From positions 186,001-250,000 of the forward strand of contig NZ_JAUZVY010000005.1 in NCBI RefSeq assembly GCF_030717955.1: a stretch of 64,000 nucleotides of DNA, written 5' to 3'. A program made the translations under genes and the position numbers. How positions within the stretch are numbered: position 1 is the stretch's first letter; every line of letters starts with the position of its first letter. This document shows, piece after piece, positions 25,154 through 33,711 of the stretch. The stretch comes from Alkalimonas delamerensis (GTDB lineage: Bacteria; Pseudomonadota; Gammaproteobacteria; Enterobacterales; Alteromonadaceae). The notes beneath the pieces were generated by a model, which saw only the letters and a program-made list of their open reading frames with translations, did not search any database and was not told the DNA's origin.

Positions 25154-26638
25154 ATGCTTGCTTCTATCAAACAAAACTGGTTTTCCAATCTGCGCGGTGA
25201 TGTGCTGGCTGCCATTGTGGTGGCGCTGGCGCTGATCCCTGAAGCCATTGCCTTTTCCATTATTGCTGGGGTCGACCCCAAGGTCGGCCTGTACGCTTCT
25301 TTTTGCATTGCCGTGATCACGGCGTTTGCCGGTGGCCGGCCGGGGATGATTTCGGCGGCTACCGGTGCCATGGCTTTGCTTATGGTGACTCTGGTACGCG
25401 AGCATGGCCTGGAGTATCTGTTGGCCGCGACCTTGCTCTGTGGTCTGCTGCAAATTGTGTTTGGGCTACTCAAACTCGGTGAGCTGATGCGCTTTGTGTC
25501 GCGCTCGGTGGTCACCGGCTTTGTCAATGCGCTGGCGATTCTGATCTTTATGGCGCAGTTGCCGGAGCTGACCGGCCAGCATGGCTCTGTGCTGGTGTAC
25601 AGCATGACGGCTCTGGGTTTAGCCATTATTTACCTGTTCCCTTATGTCACCAAAGCCATACCTTCACCGTTGGTCTGTATTGTGGTACTCACCGCACTGG
25701 CTTTGTACTTTGGTTTAGATCTTCGGACTGTCGCTGATATGGGCGAGCTGCCGGACAGCCTACCGATTTTCCTGTGGCCGGATGTGCCGCTGAACTTTGA
25801 CACCCTGGCCATCATTTTCCCGTACTCGCTGGCGCTGGCTGTGGTGGGTATTCTGGAATCCTTGATGACCGCCACTATTGTCGATGATTTAACCGATACC
25901 AGCAGCGATAAAAACCGTGAGTGCGTGGGCCAGGGCGTCGCCAATATCGGCTCGGGTTTGATTGGTGGTATGGCCGGTTGTGCCATGATTGGTCAGTCGG
26001 TGATTAACGTCAAATCCGGTGGCCGCACCCGGTTATCCACCTTATTGGCCGGGATCTTGTTGCTTATTCTGGTGGTTTTTCTGGATCAGTGGGTGGGTCT
26101 GATCCCGATGGCGGCTCTGGTGGCGGTGATGATTATGGTGTCCATTGGGACCTTTGACTGGAGCTCGGTACGAAACTTAAACACCAATCCGAAAAGCTCC
26201 AGTGTGGTGATGATTGCGACCGTAGTGGTGGTGGTCTTTACCCATAACCTGGCTTATGGTGTACTGGTGGGTGTGCTGCTAAGTGCGTTGTTTTTTGCCA
26301 ACAAAGTGGGCCGGATTTTGTACATTGGTTCCAGCTTGTCTGGCGACGGCCAAGAGCGCAGTTATCAGGTGGTGGGTCAGGTATTTTTCACCTCGGCCGA
26401 GCAGTTTATTGCGGGCTTTGATTTTAAGGAAGCGGTGGAAAAAGTTCGCATCGATCTAAGCCGGGCTCACTTTTGGGATATCACCGCCATCAGCTCGCTC
26501 GATAAAGTGGTGCTGAAGTTTCGCCGTGAAGGCACCGAGGTTGAATTGATTGGCCTGAATGAAGCCAGCGCTACCCTGGTGGATAAATTTGCTGTGCACA
26601 ACCGCCCGGATGCGGTCGAAAAACTGATGGGACATTAG
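25154..26638 (+). CDS. SulP-family anion transporter with STAS domain
   Basis: A 494-residue inner-membrane transporter. The first 390 residues hold the SulP transmembrane core (DVLAAIVVALALIPEAIAFSIIAGVDP is the family signature; later ATGAMALLM and VTGFVNALAIL). Residues about 395-494 are a cytoplasmic STAS domain (VRIDLSRAHFWDITAISSLDKV). Members carry sulfate, bicarbonate or dicarboxylates with Na+ or H+; this one resembles the BicA-like short class, but the ion is not readable. I start at ATG 25154; the longer frame from 25085 would prepend a non-conserved tail. A tandem UspA gene follows after 10 bp and is likely co-transcribed. Confidence 0.9.
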   Translation: MLASIKQNWFSNLRGDVLAAIVVALALIPEAIAFSIIAGVDPKVGLYASFCIAVITAFAGGRPGMISAATGAMALLMVTLVREHGLEYLLAATLLCGLLQIVFGLLKLGELMRFVSRSVVTGFVNALAILIFMAQLPELTGQHGSVLVYSMTALGLAIIYLFPYVTKAIPSPLVCIVVLTALALYFGLDLRTVADMGELPDSLPIFLWPDVPLNFDTLAIIFPYSLALAVVGILESLMTATIVDDLTDTSSDKNRECVGQGVANIGSGLIGGMAGCAMIGQSVINVKSGGRTRLSTLLAGILLLILVVFLDQWVGLIPMAALVAVMIMVSIGTFDWSSVRNLNTNPKSSSVVMIATVVVVVFTHNLAYGVLVGVLLSALFFANKVGRILYIGSSLSGDGQERSYQVVGQVFFTSAEQFIAGFDFKEAVEKVRIDLSRAHFWDITAISSLDKVVLKFRREGTEVELIGLNEASATLVDKFAVHNRPDAVEKLMGH

Positions 26639-26648
26639 GAGAAATAGC

Positions 26649-27503
26649 ATGATCAAAAAAGTCATGGCCTGCATTGATGCCTCACCCTATGCCGAGGCGG
26701 TCTGTGATTACAGCGTCTGGGCGGCCAATCGCCTGAGTGCACCTTTGTCGATGCTGCATATTTTGGATAAAGCCCAGCACACCAATACGCCGGATTTAAG
26801 CGGCACCATTGGCCTTGGATCGCAGGAAATTCTGCTGGAGCAATTGGCCGAGTTGGATGAGAAACATGCCAAGCTGGCGTTAGAGCGCGGTCGTCATATT
26901 TTAAGCGCTGCCAAAGCTCGAGCGGAAACCGCTGGCATTGCTGAGGTCGATGAGCGTTTGCGGCATGGCCACTTTGTGCAGAGTTTGCTGGAGCTGGAAG
27001 AGGAAACCCGTTTGTTGGTGCTGGGCAAGCGTGGCTTCAGCAGTGCCGATGCGCACGGCCAGCTGGGGCTGCATGTCGAAGGCTTGATCCGCAGCACGCA
27101 AAAACCGGTGCTGCTGACCCAACAACACTTTGTCGAGCCGACCAGCCTGCTGATGGCCTATGATGGCAGCGAAACCGCCACGAAAAGCCTGAATATGCTG
27201 GCTGAAAGTCCTTTATGCAAAGGCTTGCCATGCCATCTGGTGATGGCCGGTGCCGATGTTGAGGCGGCCAGGGCGCAGCTGGAACAGGCAGCCGGGAAGC
27301 TGCGTAGCGAAGGCTTTGAAGTGACCGTGGCGATTGTGGCCGGTGAGCCGGATGTGGTCCTGAACCAGTACCAGCAGGATCATGACATCGGTTTGTTGGT
27401 GATGGGCGCTTATGGCCACAGCCGCATTCGCCAGTTCTTTTTGGGCAGTACCACTACGGCGATGATTAGCAAAGCCAAGAGTTCTTTGCTGGTACTGCGT
27501 TAG
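26649..27503 (+). CDS. Tandem-domain universal stress protein
   Basis: A 284-residue protein made of two UspA domains (about residues 1-150 and 155-284). The second has the ATP-binding signature GAYGHSRIRQFFLGSTT; the first has the related LGKRGFSSADAHGQLG and may be degenerate. Usp proteins bind ATP or other ligands and modulate stress survival or a partner protein. Its start lies 10 bp after the SulP stop with GGAGAAAT upstream, so it probably acts on or with that transporter (inference from context). A convergent terminator follows. Confidence 0.93.
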   Translation: MIKKVMACIDASPYAEAVCDYSVWAANRLSAPLSMLHILDKAQHTNTPDLSGTIGLGSQEILLEQLAELDEKHAKLALERGRHILSAAKARAETAGIAEVDERLRHGHFVQSLLELEEETRLLVLGKRGFSSADAHGQLGLHVEGLIRSTQKPVLLTQQHFVEPTSLLMAYDGSETATKSLNMLAESPLCKGLPCHLVMAGADVEAARAQLEQAAGKLRSEGFEVTVAIVAGEPDVVLNQYQQDHDIGLLVMGAYGHSRIRQFFLGSTTTAMISKAKSSLLVLR

Positions 27504-27533
27504 CCCTAGTCTTTTTACAAACTTCTTCAGTGA

Positions 27534-27555
27534 CAGGGCATCAACCGATGCCCTG
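27534..27555. terminator. Bidirectional stem-loop between uspA-type gene and nhaC-type gene
   Basis: A perfect 9-bp stem (CAGGGCATC/GATGCCCTG) with an AACC loop lies midway in the convergent gap, followed by a pyrimidine-rich stretch on the plus strand. Confidence 0.7.
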
Positions 27556-27566
27556 CTTCCTTCCCG

Positions 27567-28958
27567 TCAAATCATGATCCATCCTGCCGTCATAAAAGCG
27601 AAAAACGCCAGAATGCCGCAGAACAGCGCATAGGGCAGCTGGGTTTTTACGTGTTCCAATAAATCACAGCCAGCAGCCACTGAGCTGACGGCGGTGGTAT
27701 CTGAAATAGGTGAGCAGTGATCGCCAAAGACGCCGCCACTTAAAATGGCGGCCAACACCAGCTCGGGCGGCAGGCCCAATACCATCACCATCGGCATGCC
27801 AATCGGAATCAAAATGGCAAAGGTGCCCCAGGAGGTGCCGGTGGTAAAGGAAATCAAGGCGCCGGCTAAAAACAGCAACGCTGGGATCAGGAACAGTGGC
27901 AGGGCATCGCTGACAATGGAGGCAATAAAGTCACCGGTACCCAATTGGCGCATGCTGGCGCCAAGGGCTAAGGAGAGCAGTACAATGGTGACCAGCGGCA
28001 GCAGTTCGTTCATGCCTTTAAAACCAATGCCCACCAGCTTTTTGTGGCTGAAGCGGCGGCTAATCAGCATCATGCTGTAGGCAATCAGACAAGCCAGGGT
28101 GGTGGCGTACAACACCGATTTCGAGCCGGAGCCATCGACCAGCTTGCCATCGCCGGTCCACAGCATAAAACCCACCATGGCAAGCACCAGGGTAAATAAG
28201 GGCACCAGCATAAAGGCTGGGTGGCTGGGCGCAATTTCCAGCTCGGTGTGTTTATCCAGCGTGTTCAGCTCTTTTTCCGACTGGCGCATCGGGCCATAAA
28301 TTTTGCCGCTGACAATGGTGTACAGCACTACGACCAGCGTGATGATGGCGTAAAAGTTCAGCGGTATGGTGCCAATCAGCACCGCAACGGCACTTTTTTC
28401 CAGCTCGTACATGGAAACCAGGCCAAGAATGAAGGCGCCCCAGCCGTTGAGCAGGATCAGGATACAAATGGGCGCGCTGGTGCTGTCGATGATGTAGGCC
28501 AGCCGGGCCCGGCTCATGTGAAATTTATCGAACAAACCGCGTGCGGTAATACCGGCAGTCAGCGAGCTTAAGTTGGACTCAATAAACACCATGATGCCAA
28601 TAAAAAACGTCAGTAGGCCGGTCTGGCGCTGATTGCGGGCAATGCCTTTTTTCACAAAGAGCTCGACCATGGCCGAGACCCCGCCGGAGTAGCGCATATA
28701 CGCCAGCACAGCGCCAACCATCAGAGAGAACATTAGCAAGCGGGCGTTGTCGGTGGAGGAGGTCACGCCGACAATGCGCTCCAGGGTTTGCACCGGGCCA
28801 TCCAGCAGGGCGGAGCTTACACCAAATTGGCCCGCTCGCAGCAGCAACAAGAGTTCAGCGCTGCACAACGAGACCAGTAAGGCCAGGATCACTTCTTTGC
28901 GCCACAGCACGACGGCAATGGCAACCAGGGCGGGCAGAATGGTCAACCAGTCAGACAA
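27567..28958 (-). CDS. NhaC-family Na+/H+ antiporter
   Basis: A 463-residue membrane protein with about 11-12 helices. The family landmarks are FIESNLSSLTAGITARGLFDK, the SAPICILILLNGWGAF segment and the C-terminal FTTGTSWGTFAILIPIG with GGVFGDHCSPISDTT, typical of NhaC/malate-lactate antiporter-like proteins. It likely exchanges sodium for protons, perhaps coupled to an organic anion; the substrate is not settled. The start is a TTG at 28958 with AGAGGAT at good spacing, and the N-terminus SDWLTILPALVAIAVVLW fits the family. It is monocistronic. Confidence 0.92.
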   Translation of the reverse strand: MSDWLTILPALVAIAVVLWRKEVILALLVSLCSAELLLLLRAGQFGVSSALLDGPVQTLERIVGVTSSTDNARLLMFSLMVGAVLAYMRYSGGVSAMVELFVKKGIARNQRQTGLLTFFIGIMVFIESNLSSLTAGITARGLFDKFHMSRARLAYIIDSTSAPICILILLNGWGAFILGLVSMYELEKSAVAVLIGTIPLNFYAIITLVVVLYTIVSGKIYGPMRQSEKELNTLDKHTELEIAPSHPAFMLVPLFTLVLAMVGFMLWTGDGKLVDGSGSKSVLYATTLACLIAYSMMLISRRFSHKKLVGIGFKGMNELLPLVTIVLLSLALGASMRQLGTGDFIASIVSDALPLFLIPALLFLAGALISFTTGTSWGTFAILIPIGMPMVMVLGLPPELVLAAILSGGVFGDHCSPISDTTAVSSVAAGCDLLEHVKTQLPYALFCGILAFFAFMTAGWIMI

Positions 28959-29050
28959 AATTGGATCCTCTTGGGTACGGGGCAGTGCCAGGGTGCTATC
29001 TTACTGTACTTTAGAGGACCAACTCAGGCTTGTCATTCCCTGAATGAGGG

Positions 29051-29070
29051 GGAGCAGCGAAAGCTGCTCC
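29051..29070 (-). terminator. Hairpin after ompW
   Basis: A perfect 8-bp stem (GGAGCAGC/GCTGCTCC) with a GAAA tetraloop sits 8 bp past the ompW stop. No U-tract follows, so it may act as an mRNA 3' end stabiliser or a weak terminator. Confidence 0.5.
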
Positions 29071-29077
29071 TGACAGT

Positions 29078-29791
29078 TTAGCGGAAGCTGTAGCGCAGAC
29101 CAACCATCACGATGGTCGGATCGATGCTGACATCCACCGGTTGCACCGTAGTGCCATTGACTTTGACCTTGGCATCGGTATCGATATCGGCCCAGGCGAT
29201 CATCGCATGCAAGCCCCAGTTGTCGCTGAGCTTGTAATTAAAACCAGCCTGCAGCGCAATGCCAACCGAATTTTTCAGCGATAAAGACACATCATCACTG
29301 GCCTGAGCGGCTTCCAGAGCGACCAGTGTATTCACCAGCTCAGGGGCTACTTTTTCGGAGAAAAATACTGTGTAGTTGACGCCAGCACCGACAAAGGGGC
29401 GGAAGTCAGCATTGGCACTGCCAAAGTTGTATTGCGCCAGTAAGGTGGGTGGCAGATGTTTGGTTTTGCCGACAGGCAGACCATCCACCGCTGAACCTTT
29501 CACCCGGATATTATGGGAGAAAGGGGTGGCAGCAATCAGTTGCACGCTCCAGTGATCGTCCAGTGCATAATCAAAGGTCAGACCCAGCTGGGTATTGCTG
29601 TTGACACCAACTTTAGCCGAGTTGGCTGGCAGACCGGCCACGGTTTCTACCACATTGAGGTAGCTGCTGTCATCATTCGGGCTAACGTTGATGGCACCGA
29701 CGTTCACACTGAAGTTGGCCAGTGCCAGTGGGGAAAACAAAGCCGCAGTCAAAGCGGACAGTGGCAGCAAAGCAGTTGTCTTGTTGCGCAT
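29078..29791 (-). CDS. ompW: OmpW-family outer-membrane protein
   Basis: A 237-residue 8-stranded barrel that forms a narrow hydrophobic channel. ATG 29791 has GGAG at 7 nt spacing; residues 1-25 are a signal peptide ending ALA. OmpW features include VNVGAINVSPNDDSS at the N-terminus, LGLTFDYALDDHWSVQLIAATPFSHNI, LPPTLLAQYNF, FRPFVGAGVNYT and a terminal GLRYSFR. One unusual point is the C-terminal arginine after the normal terminal phenylalanine. The gene is alone between the antiporter and the FMN reductase genes, all on the minus strand. Confidence 0.95.
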   Translation of the reverse strand: MRNKTTALLPLSALTAALFSPLALANFSVNVGAINVSPNDDSSYLNVVETVAGLPANSAKVGVNSNTQLGLTFDYALDDHWSVQLIAATPFSHNIRVKGSAVDGLPVGKTKHLPPTLLAQYNFGSANADFRPFVGAGVNYTVFFSEKVAPELVNTLVALEAAQASDDVSLSLKNSVGIALQAGFNYKLSDNWGLHAMIAWADIDTDAKVKVNGTTVQPVDVSIDPTIVMVGLRYSFR

Positions 29792-29943
29792 GGTGTACTC
29801 CATTTGGGATAGGTTCTGGCGCTTATTGTGCGCATCTGCCACCAGGAAAACCTGCGCCAGATCAAGCTTTGCACCCAGGGTAGATGGTCAGAAAGCAAAA
29901 CTTTGATGCAGATTAAGTTTTTGAAGGGGGAAGGGAGAAATTG

Positions 29944-30495
29944 TTAGCTTATACCGTGCAACTGCTGGTGCCAGTCCTGCAGCCCTTGCAGGCTTTGCAG
30001 CAGTTTTTCCTGCAGCTTTTCATCCTGCAGGCTGCCATCGGTATCAAAGTTATTGTTAAAGGCACTGGCAAAAAACTCGGGTTTGGTCATCACCTGCAGA
30101 TCCAGATAAACGCAGATCTGCCGCAAATGATACTGCGCCCGGGCAGTGCCCATGCCACCACCGGCGCCAATCAAGGCGGCTGCTTTACCGCGCAGCAGGT
30201 GGTTGTCCGGCTCGCGTGAGGCCCAGTCCAGCGCATTTTTCAGCGCTGGGGCTATCGAATAGTTGTACTCGGTGCAGGCCAAAAGCAGGGCATCGGCTTC
30301 GGCAAATTCGTGCAGCAAGTGCTGAACGGCTGGTGGCTTTTCTGCCAGGTCCGCATTGTAAAAAGGCACATCCAGCAAATCGGCGATGTGAATTTTCATG
30401 CCGGATGGAGCATGCGCCTGCGCATAACGCAGCAAGCCGCGGTTGGTTGATTTTGCCCGCAGGCTGCCACTGAGACCAAGTACCCGCACTGTCAT
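29944..30495 (-). CDS. NADPH-dependent FMN reductase family protein
   Basis: A 183-residue flavodoxin-fold oxidoreductase. The phosphate loop GSLRAKSTNRGLL at the N-terminus binds FMN, and EYNYSIAPALKNALDWAS is the family motif of NADPH-dependent FMN/azo/quinone reductases. Glycine-rich AAALIGAGGGMG follows. It could reduce quinones, chromate or azo compounds; the true substrate is not known. CAGGAAG precedes the ATG at 30495. It ends the gene pair with namZ upstream on the same strand (45-bp gap). Confidence 0.92.
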   Translation of the reverse strand: MTVRVLGLSGSLRAKSTNRGLLRYAQAHAPSGMKIHIADLLDVPFYNADLAEKPPAVQHLLHEFAEADALLLACTEYNYSIAPALKNALDWASREPDNHLLRGKAAALIGAGGGMGTARAQYHLRQICVYLDLQVMTKPEFFASAFNNNFDTDGSLQDEKLQEKLLQSLQGLQDWHQQLHGIS

Positions 30496-30540
30496 GATGC
30501 TTCCTGTAGTTTGCTGTTCTGCTTCAAGCCTAGATGGGCA

Positions 30541-31746
30541 TCAGGGGTAAAGCAAATAGGGCTGACGTTGGCGCAGAAAATGCGCCAGATCATCGTGCCA
30601 GCTGGCCCGGATTTCGGCTTCGGGGATTTGCGCCTCCAGCTGCAGCCTGAGCTGATCTGTGCCTGCCAGGCGGTCCATAAAGCCCGGTGAGGTAAACAAG
30701 GGTTGTCCTTGCTCAGCAAAGCGTTGTTGCCAATGGATCAGGTAGCTGAGATCAAGCCCCTGTGCGCTGACGTCACGCAAGTCCTGACCAAACACGGCTT
30801 TGTCCTGCAGTGGTGGGGTCAGGGCCGCGCCAGGCGTGGACACCGGCCGAAAGGAAAACGCCTGGTCCAGATCGTCGGTCAGCGCGAATTGGTCAAAGCC
30901 CAACACCTGAAAGGGGTAAGGCGTACCGCGGCCGACACTCATCGGGGTGGCTTCAAAAAAGCCCAGCGAGGCATAAAGCGCAATCGACTGGTCGTTCGGT
31001 AAGTTGGGGCTGGGACGTATCGGTAAGGAGTACGGTTTATCGCGGCGGTATTGCTGCATGGGGATCACGGTCAGTTGCAGGGCTTCGGCATTGGGGATCC
31101 AGCCCTCGCCCTGGATCATCAGTGCCAGTTCCCCCACGGTCATGCCATGCAAGAGGGGAATGGGATGCATGCCAACGAAGGATTGAAACGCCAGGTCCAG
31201 CACAGGGCCATCGACATAACGGCCATTGGGGTTCGGACGGTCTAAAATAAGGACTTTGGTGCCTTCGGCGGCGGCAACCTCCATCAGGTAGTGCATGGAG
31301 CTGATGTAGGTGTAGTAGCGCACCCCAACATCCTGGATATCAAAAATGACCACATCCAAAGCGCGCATTAGCTCGGCAGATGGCCTGCGGTTGCTGCCAT
31401 ACATCGATGCTATGGGTAAGCCGGTGCGCTCATCCACGCTGTGATCCACCTTGGCGCCGGCATCGTGATCGCCGCGAAAGCCGTGCTCCGGTGCAAAAAT
31501 CGTCTGAATGGCGATGCCCTCGGCCAACAAAGCATCCACCAGGTGCTGCTCGCCAAGACGCGAGGTTTGATTGACCAAAAGCCCTACTTTCTTATCGCGC
31601 AGCAGCGGCAGATAAAGCCCGCTTTGTTCGGCACCGAGCAGAAAACTTGTTTCCTGAGGCTGTGCGGAGGAGGGGGGCGTTGGCTCTGGAGCAGGTTGAC
31701 AGCCGGTCAGCAACAGCAGCAAGCAGGAGAAGCGCAGCAAAAACAT
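30541..31746 (-). CDS. namZ: Exo-beta-N-acetylmuramidase NamZ-type lipoprotein (DUF1343)
   Basis: A 401-residue DUF1343 protein. The lipobox LLTGC (Cys16) makes it a lipoprotein. The conserved core includes GLLVNQTSRLG, IFAPEHGFRGDHDAGAKV, VVIFDIQDVGVRYYTYISSM and LDRPNPNGRYVDGP. In Bacillus subtilis the homologue (YbbC) cleaves terminal MurNAc from peptidoglycan fragments. The neighbouring, divergently transcribed genes are a secreted NagZ-type glucosaminidase and NagX, the same functional pairing as ybbC-ybbD. The likely role is stripping of muropeptide glycan ends in the periplasm. The family call is firm and the activity is inferred from homology. Confidence 0.9.
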   Translation of the reverse strand: MFLLRFSCLLLLLTGCQPAPEPTPPSSAQPQETSFLLGAEQSGLYLPLLRDKKVGLLVNQTSRLGEQHLVDALLAEGIAIQTIFAPEHGFRGDHDAGAKVDHSVDERTGLPIASMYGSNRRPSAELMRALDVVIFDIQDVGVRYYTYISSMHYLMEVAAAEGTKVLILDRPNPNGRYVDGPVLDLAFQSFVGMHPIPLLHGMTVGELALMIQGEGWIPNAEALQLTVIPMQQYRRDKPYSLPIRPSPNLPNDQSIALYASLGFFEATPMSVGRGTPYPFQVLGFDQFALTDDLDQAFSFRPVSTPGAALTPPLQDKAVFGQDLRDVSAQGLDLSYLIHWQQRFAEQGQPLFTSPGFMDRLAGTDQLRLQLEAQIPEAEIRASWHDDLAHFLRQRQPYLLYP

Positions 31747-31884
31747 GGTATTATCCGGGCAACTGAACAGTGACTCTCTTTATAGCATGGTGACAAAAGA
31801 GTGCGAACCCCCTGCTGGGGTATAAACTGTAGGGTGGTTTGGCTCTATGCTGAAGTCAGCGCTAAGAGAGGATAGGAGTAGCGG

Positions 31885-33711
31885 ATGCGTTGCTGGATTG
31901 GACTGGGGGTTTTGATGGTGGGGATGCAGGCGATGGCACATCAGCTGGAATCAGTACCACTGCGTACTGTGTTGGCACAAAAAATCATGCTGGACCTGCG
32001 TTACTACTGCGCCGAGCCGGTGGCCGCAAACCACTGCCGTACGCCGATGACAGAGCTGCCGGCAGAGTTGGCGCAGCTGATCCGCGACACCGAGTTGGGC
32101 GGGGTTATTCATTTTGCCGAGAATGTGCAGGAGATTGGTCAAATCCAGCGGCTGAACCGGCAACTGCAGCAGGCGGCCCGGCAAAGCCAACATCGGTTGC
32201 CGCTCTTTATTGCGGTGGATCAGGAAGGGGGCCGGGTGGCTCGCTTACCCAGACATCAGGCGACCACCTTTAGTGGCAATATGGCCATAGGGGCGACCTA
32301 CGCCAGGCATGGTGTGCGTTATGCCACTCAGGTGGGGCAGGTGCAGGCCAAAGAGTTGCTGGCGCTGGGTTTTAATCTGAATTTTGCCCCAACGGTGGAT
32401 GTCAACAACAACCCGGCCAATCCGGTGATCAACGTGCGTTCCTATGGCGACGATCCAAGCCGAGTGGCCGAGTTGGGCGCTGCCAAAGTGGCCGGCATGC
32501 AGCAGCAGGGTATGATGGCGGCGCTGAAGCACTTTCCTGGCCATGGCGATACCGAGGTCGATAGCCATCTGGGCCTGCCTGTGGTGCGCCACAGTCGGGA
32601 GCGCATTGATGCCATCGAGCTGGCACCTTTTGCCCACATTATCGACCAGGCTCCACCGGCCATGATCATGACCGCCCACATTCAGTTTCCGGCGCTCGAT
32701 AGCAGTACCTTAGAGGGCCGGGATGGCCACACTTTTATCAAACCTGCGACCTTGTCCCGGGACATTCTGACCAATTTATTGCGCAACGAACTGGGTTATC
32801 AGGGAGTGGTGGTGACCGATGCGCTGGATATGAAAGGCATCACCGACTTTTTCAGTCCGGAGCAAGCGGTGATCCAGGCCTTTGCGGCTGGAGCCGACAT
32901 AGCGCTGATGCCGGTAAAAATTCAAAGCCCGGCAGAGCTGGGGCAGTTGGATGCTCTGCTTGATGTGCTGGAACAAGCCGTTTCGGCTGGCAAGCTGGAT
33001 GAAACGGAGTTAAGAGCCTCGTTTGCTCGTGTGCACCGGTTAAAACAGCAGCTGCCCAGCCAGTTGCCGGAGCTCTCTGTGCTGGCACACCCGGAACATA
33101 GGGCGCTGGAGCTGGCACTGGCGCGTGACAGCATGACTCTGGTGCGCAACCACAAGCAACTGCTGCCGCTTAAGCCGGATGCTGCCAAACCCTGGCTGCT
33201 GTTGATGCCGGATCAAAGCCGCTGTGAAGCCATGCTGGCGGCACTGAGCGCTCGCGGCGTCGCCTCCGGGCAGCTGCACTGCTTCAGTGCTCTGACGGAG
33301 CATTGGCCCGATGTATTGGCGGCGCTGGATAGCAGCGCTGTGCTGATCACCGCCATGGTGACTCCGATGCCAAGCCTGGCGGAGTTGGGCGGATTGGACG
33401 ATGTGGCGGCTTTGGGTGGTTTGCAACGGGCCTACCAGCAGTTGGAACAGCGTCTGCAACAACTCAGTGCCGAGGCCAAAGTCCGGAAGATCCCGGAAGT
33501 TTACCTCAGTTTACGCAGCCCCTACGATCTGCAACAATTCGGGGCGAATGCGGCAGCGGTGCTGGCCAGTTACGATTACCATACCCGGGTTGACCCTGCA
33601 ACGGGGACGCACAGCGGGCCAGCCTTTGAAGCCCTGGCCGATGTGCTGCTTGGCCGCTATCCAGCACGGGGGGAGTTGCCGGTGCAACTGCCGGCGGAGC
33701 CTGCACGATGA
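31885..33711 (+). CDS. nagZ: Secreted two-domain NagZ-type beta-N-acetylglucosaminidase (GH3)
   Basis: A 608-residue glycoside hydrolase family 3 enzyme releasing GlcNAc from glycan ends. A signal peptide (about residues 1-18, ending AMA) exports it, unlike the 341-residue cytosolic E. coli NagZ. The catalytic dyad loop KHFPGHGDTEVDSH (residues 215-228, Asp226/His228) and the nucleophile region VVTDALDMKG (Asp312) are intact. Residues about 350-608 form a second alpha/beta domain as in Bacillus NagZ. AGGAG precedes the ATG. nagX overlaps the stop by 4 bp. With NamZ it could process MurNAc-GlcNAc chains outside the cytoplasm. Confidence 0.94.
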   Translation: MRCWIGLGVLMVGMQAMAHQLESVPLRTVLAQKIMLDLRYYCAEPVAANHCRTPMTELPAELAQLIRDTELGGVIHFAENVQEIGQIQRLNRQLQQAARQSQHRLPLFIAVDQEGGRVARLPRHQATTFSGNMAIGATYARHGVRYATQVGQVQAKELLALGFNLNFAPTVDVNNNPANPVINVRSYGDDPSRVAELGAAKVAGMQQQGMMAALKHFPGHGDTEVDSHLGLPVVRHSRERIDAIELAPFAHIIDQAPPAMIMTAHIQFPALDSSTLEGRDGHTFIKPATLSRDILTNLLRNELGYQGVVVTDALDMKGITDFFSPEQAVIQAFAAGADIALMPVKIQSPAELGQLDALLDVLEQAVSAGKLDETELRASFARVHRLKQQLPSQLPELSVLAHPEHRALELALARDSMTLVRNHKQLLPLKPDAAKPWLLLMPDQSRCEAMLAALSARGVASGQLHCFSALTEHWPDVLAALDSSAVLITAMVTPMPSLAELGGLDDVAALGGLQRAYQQLEQRLQQLSAEAKVRKIPEVYLSLRSPYDLQQFGANAAAVLASYDYHTRVDPATGTHSGPAFEALADVLLGRYPARGELPVQLPAEPAR

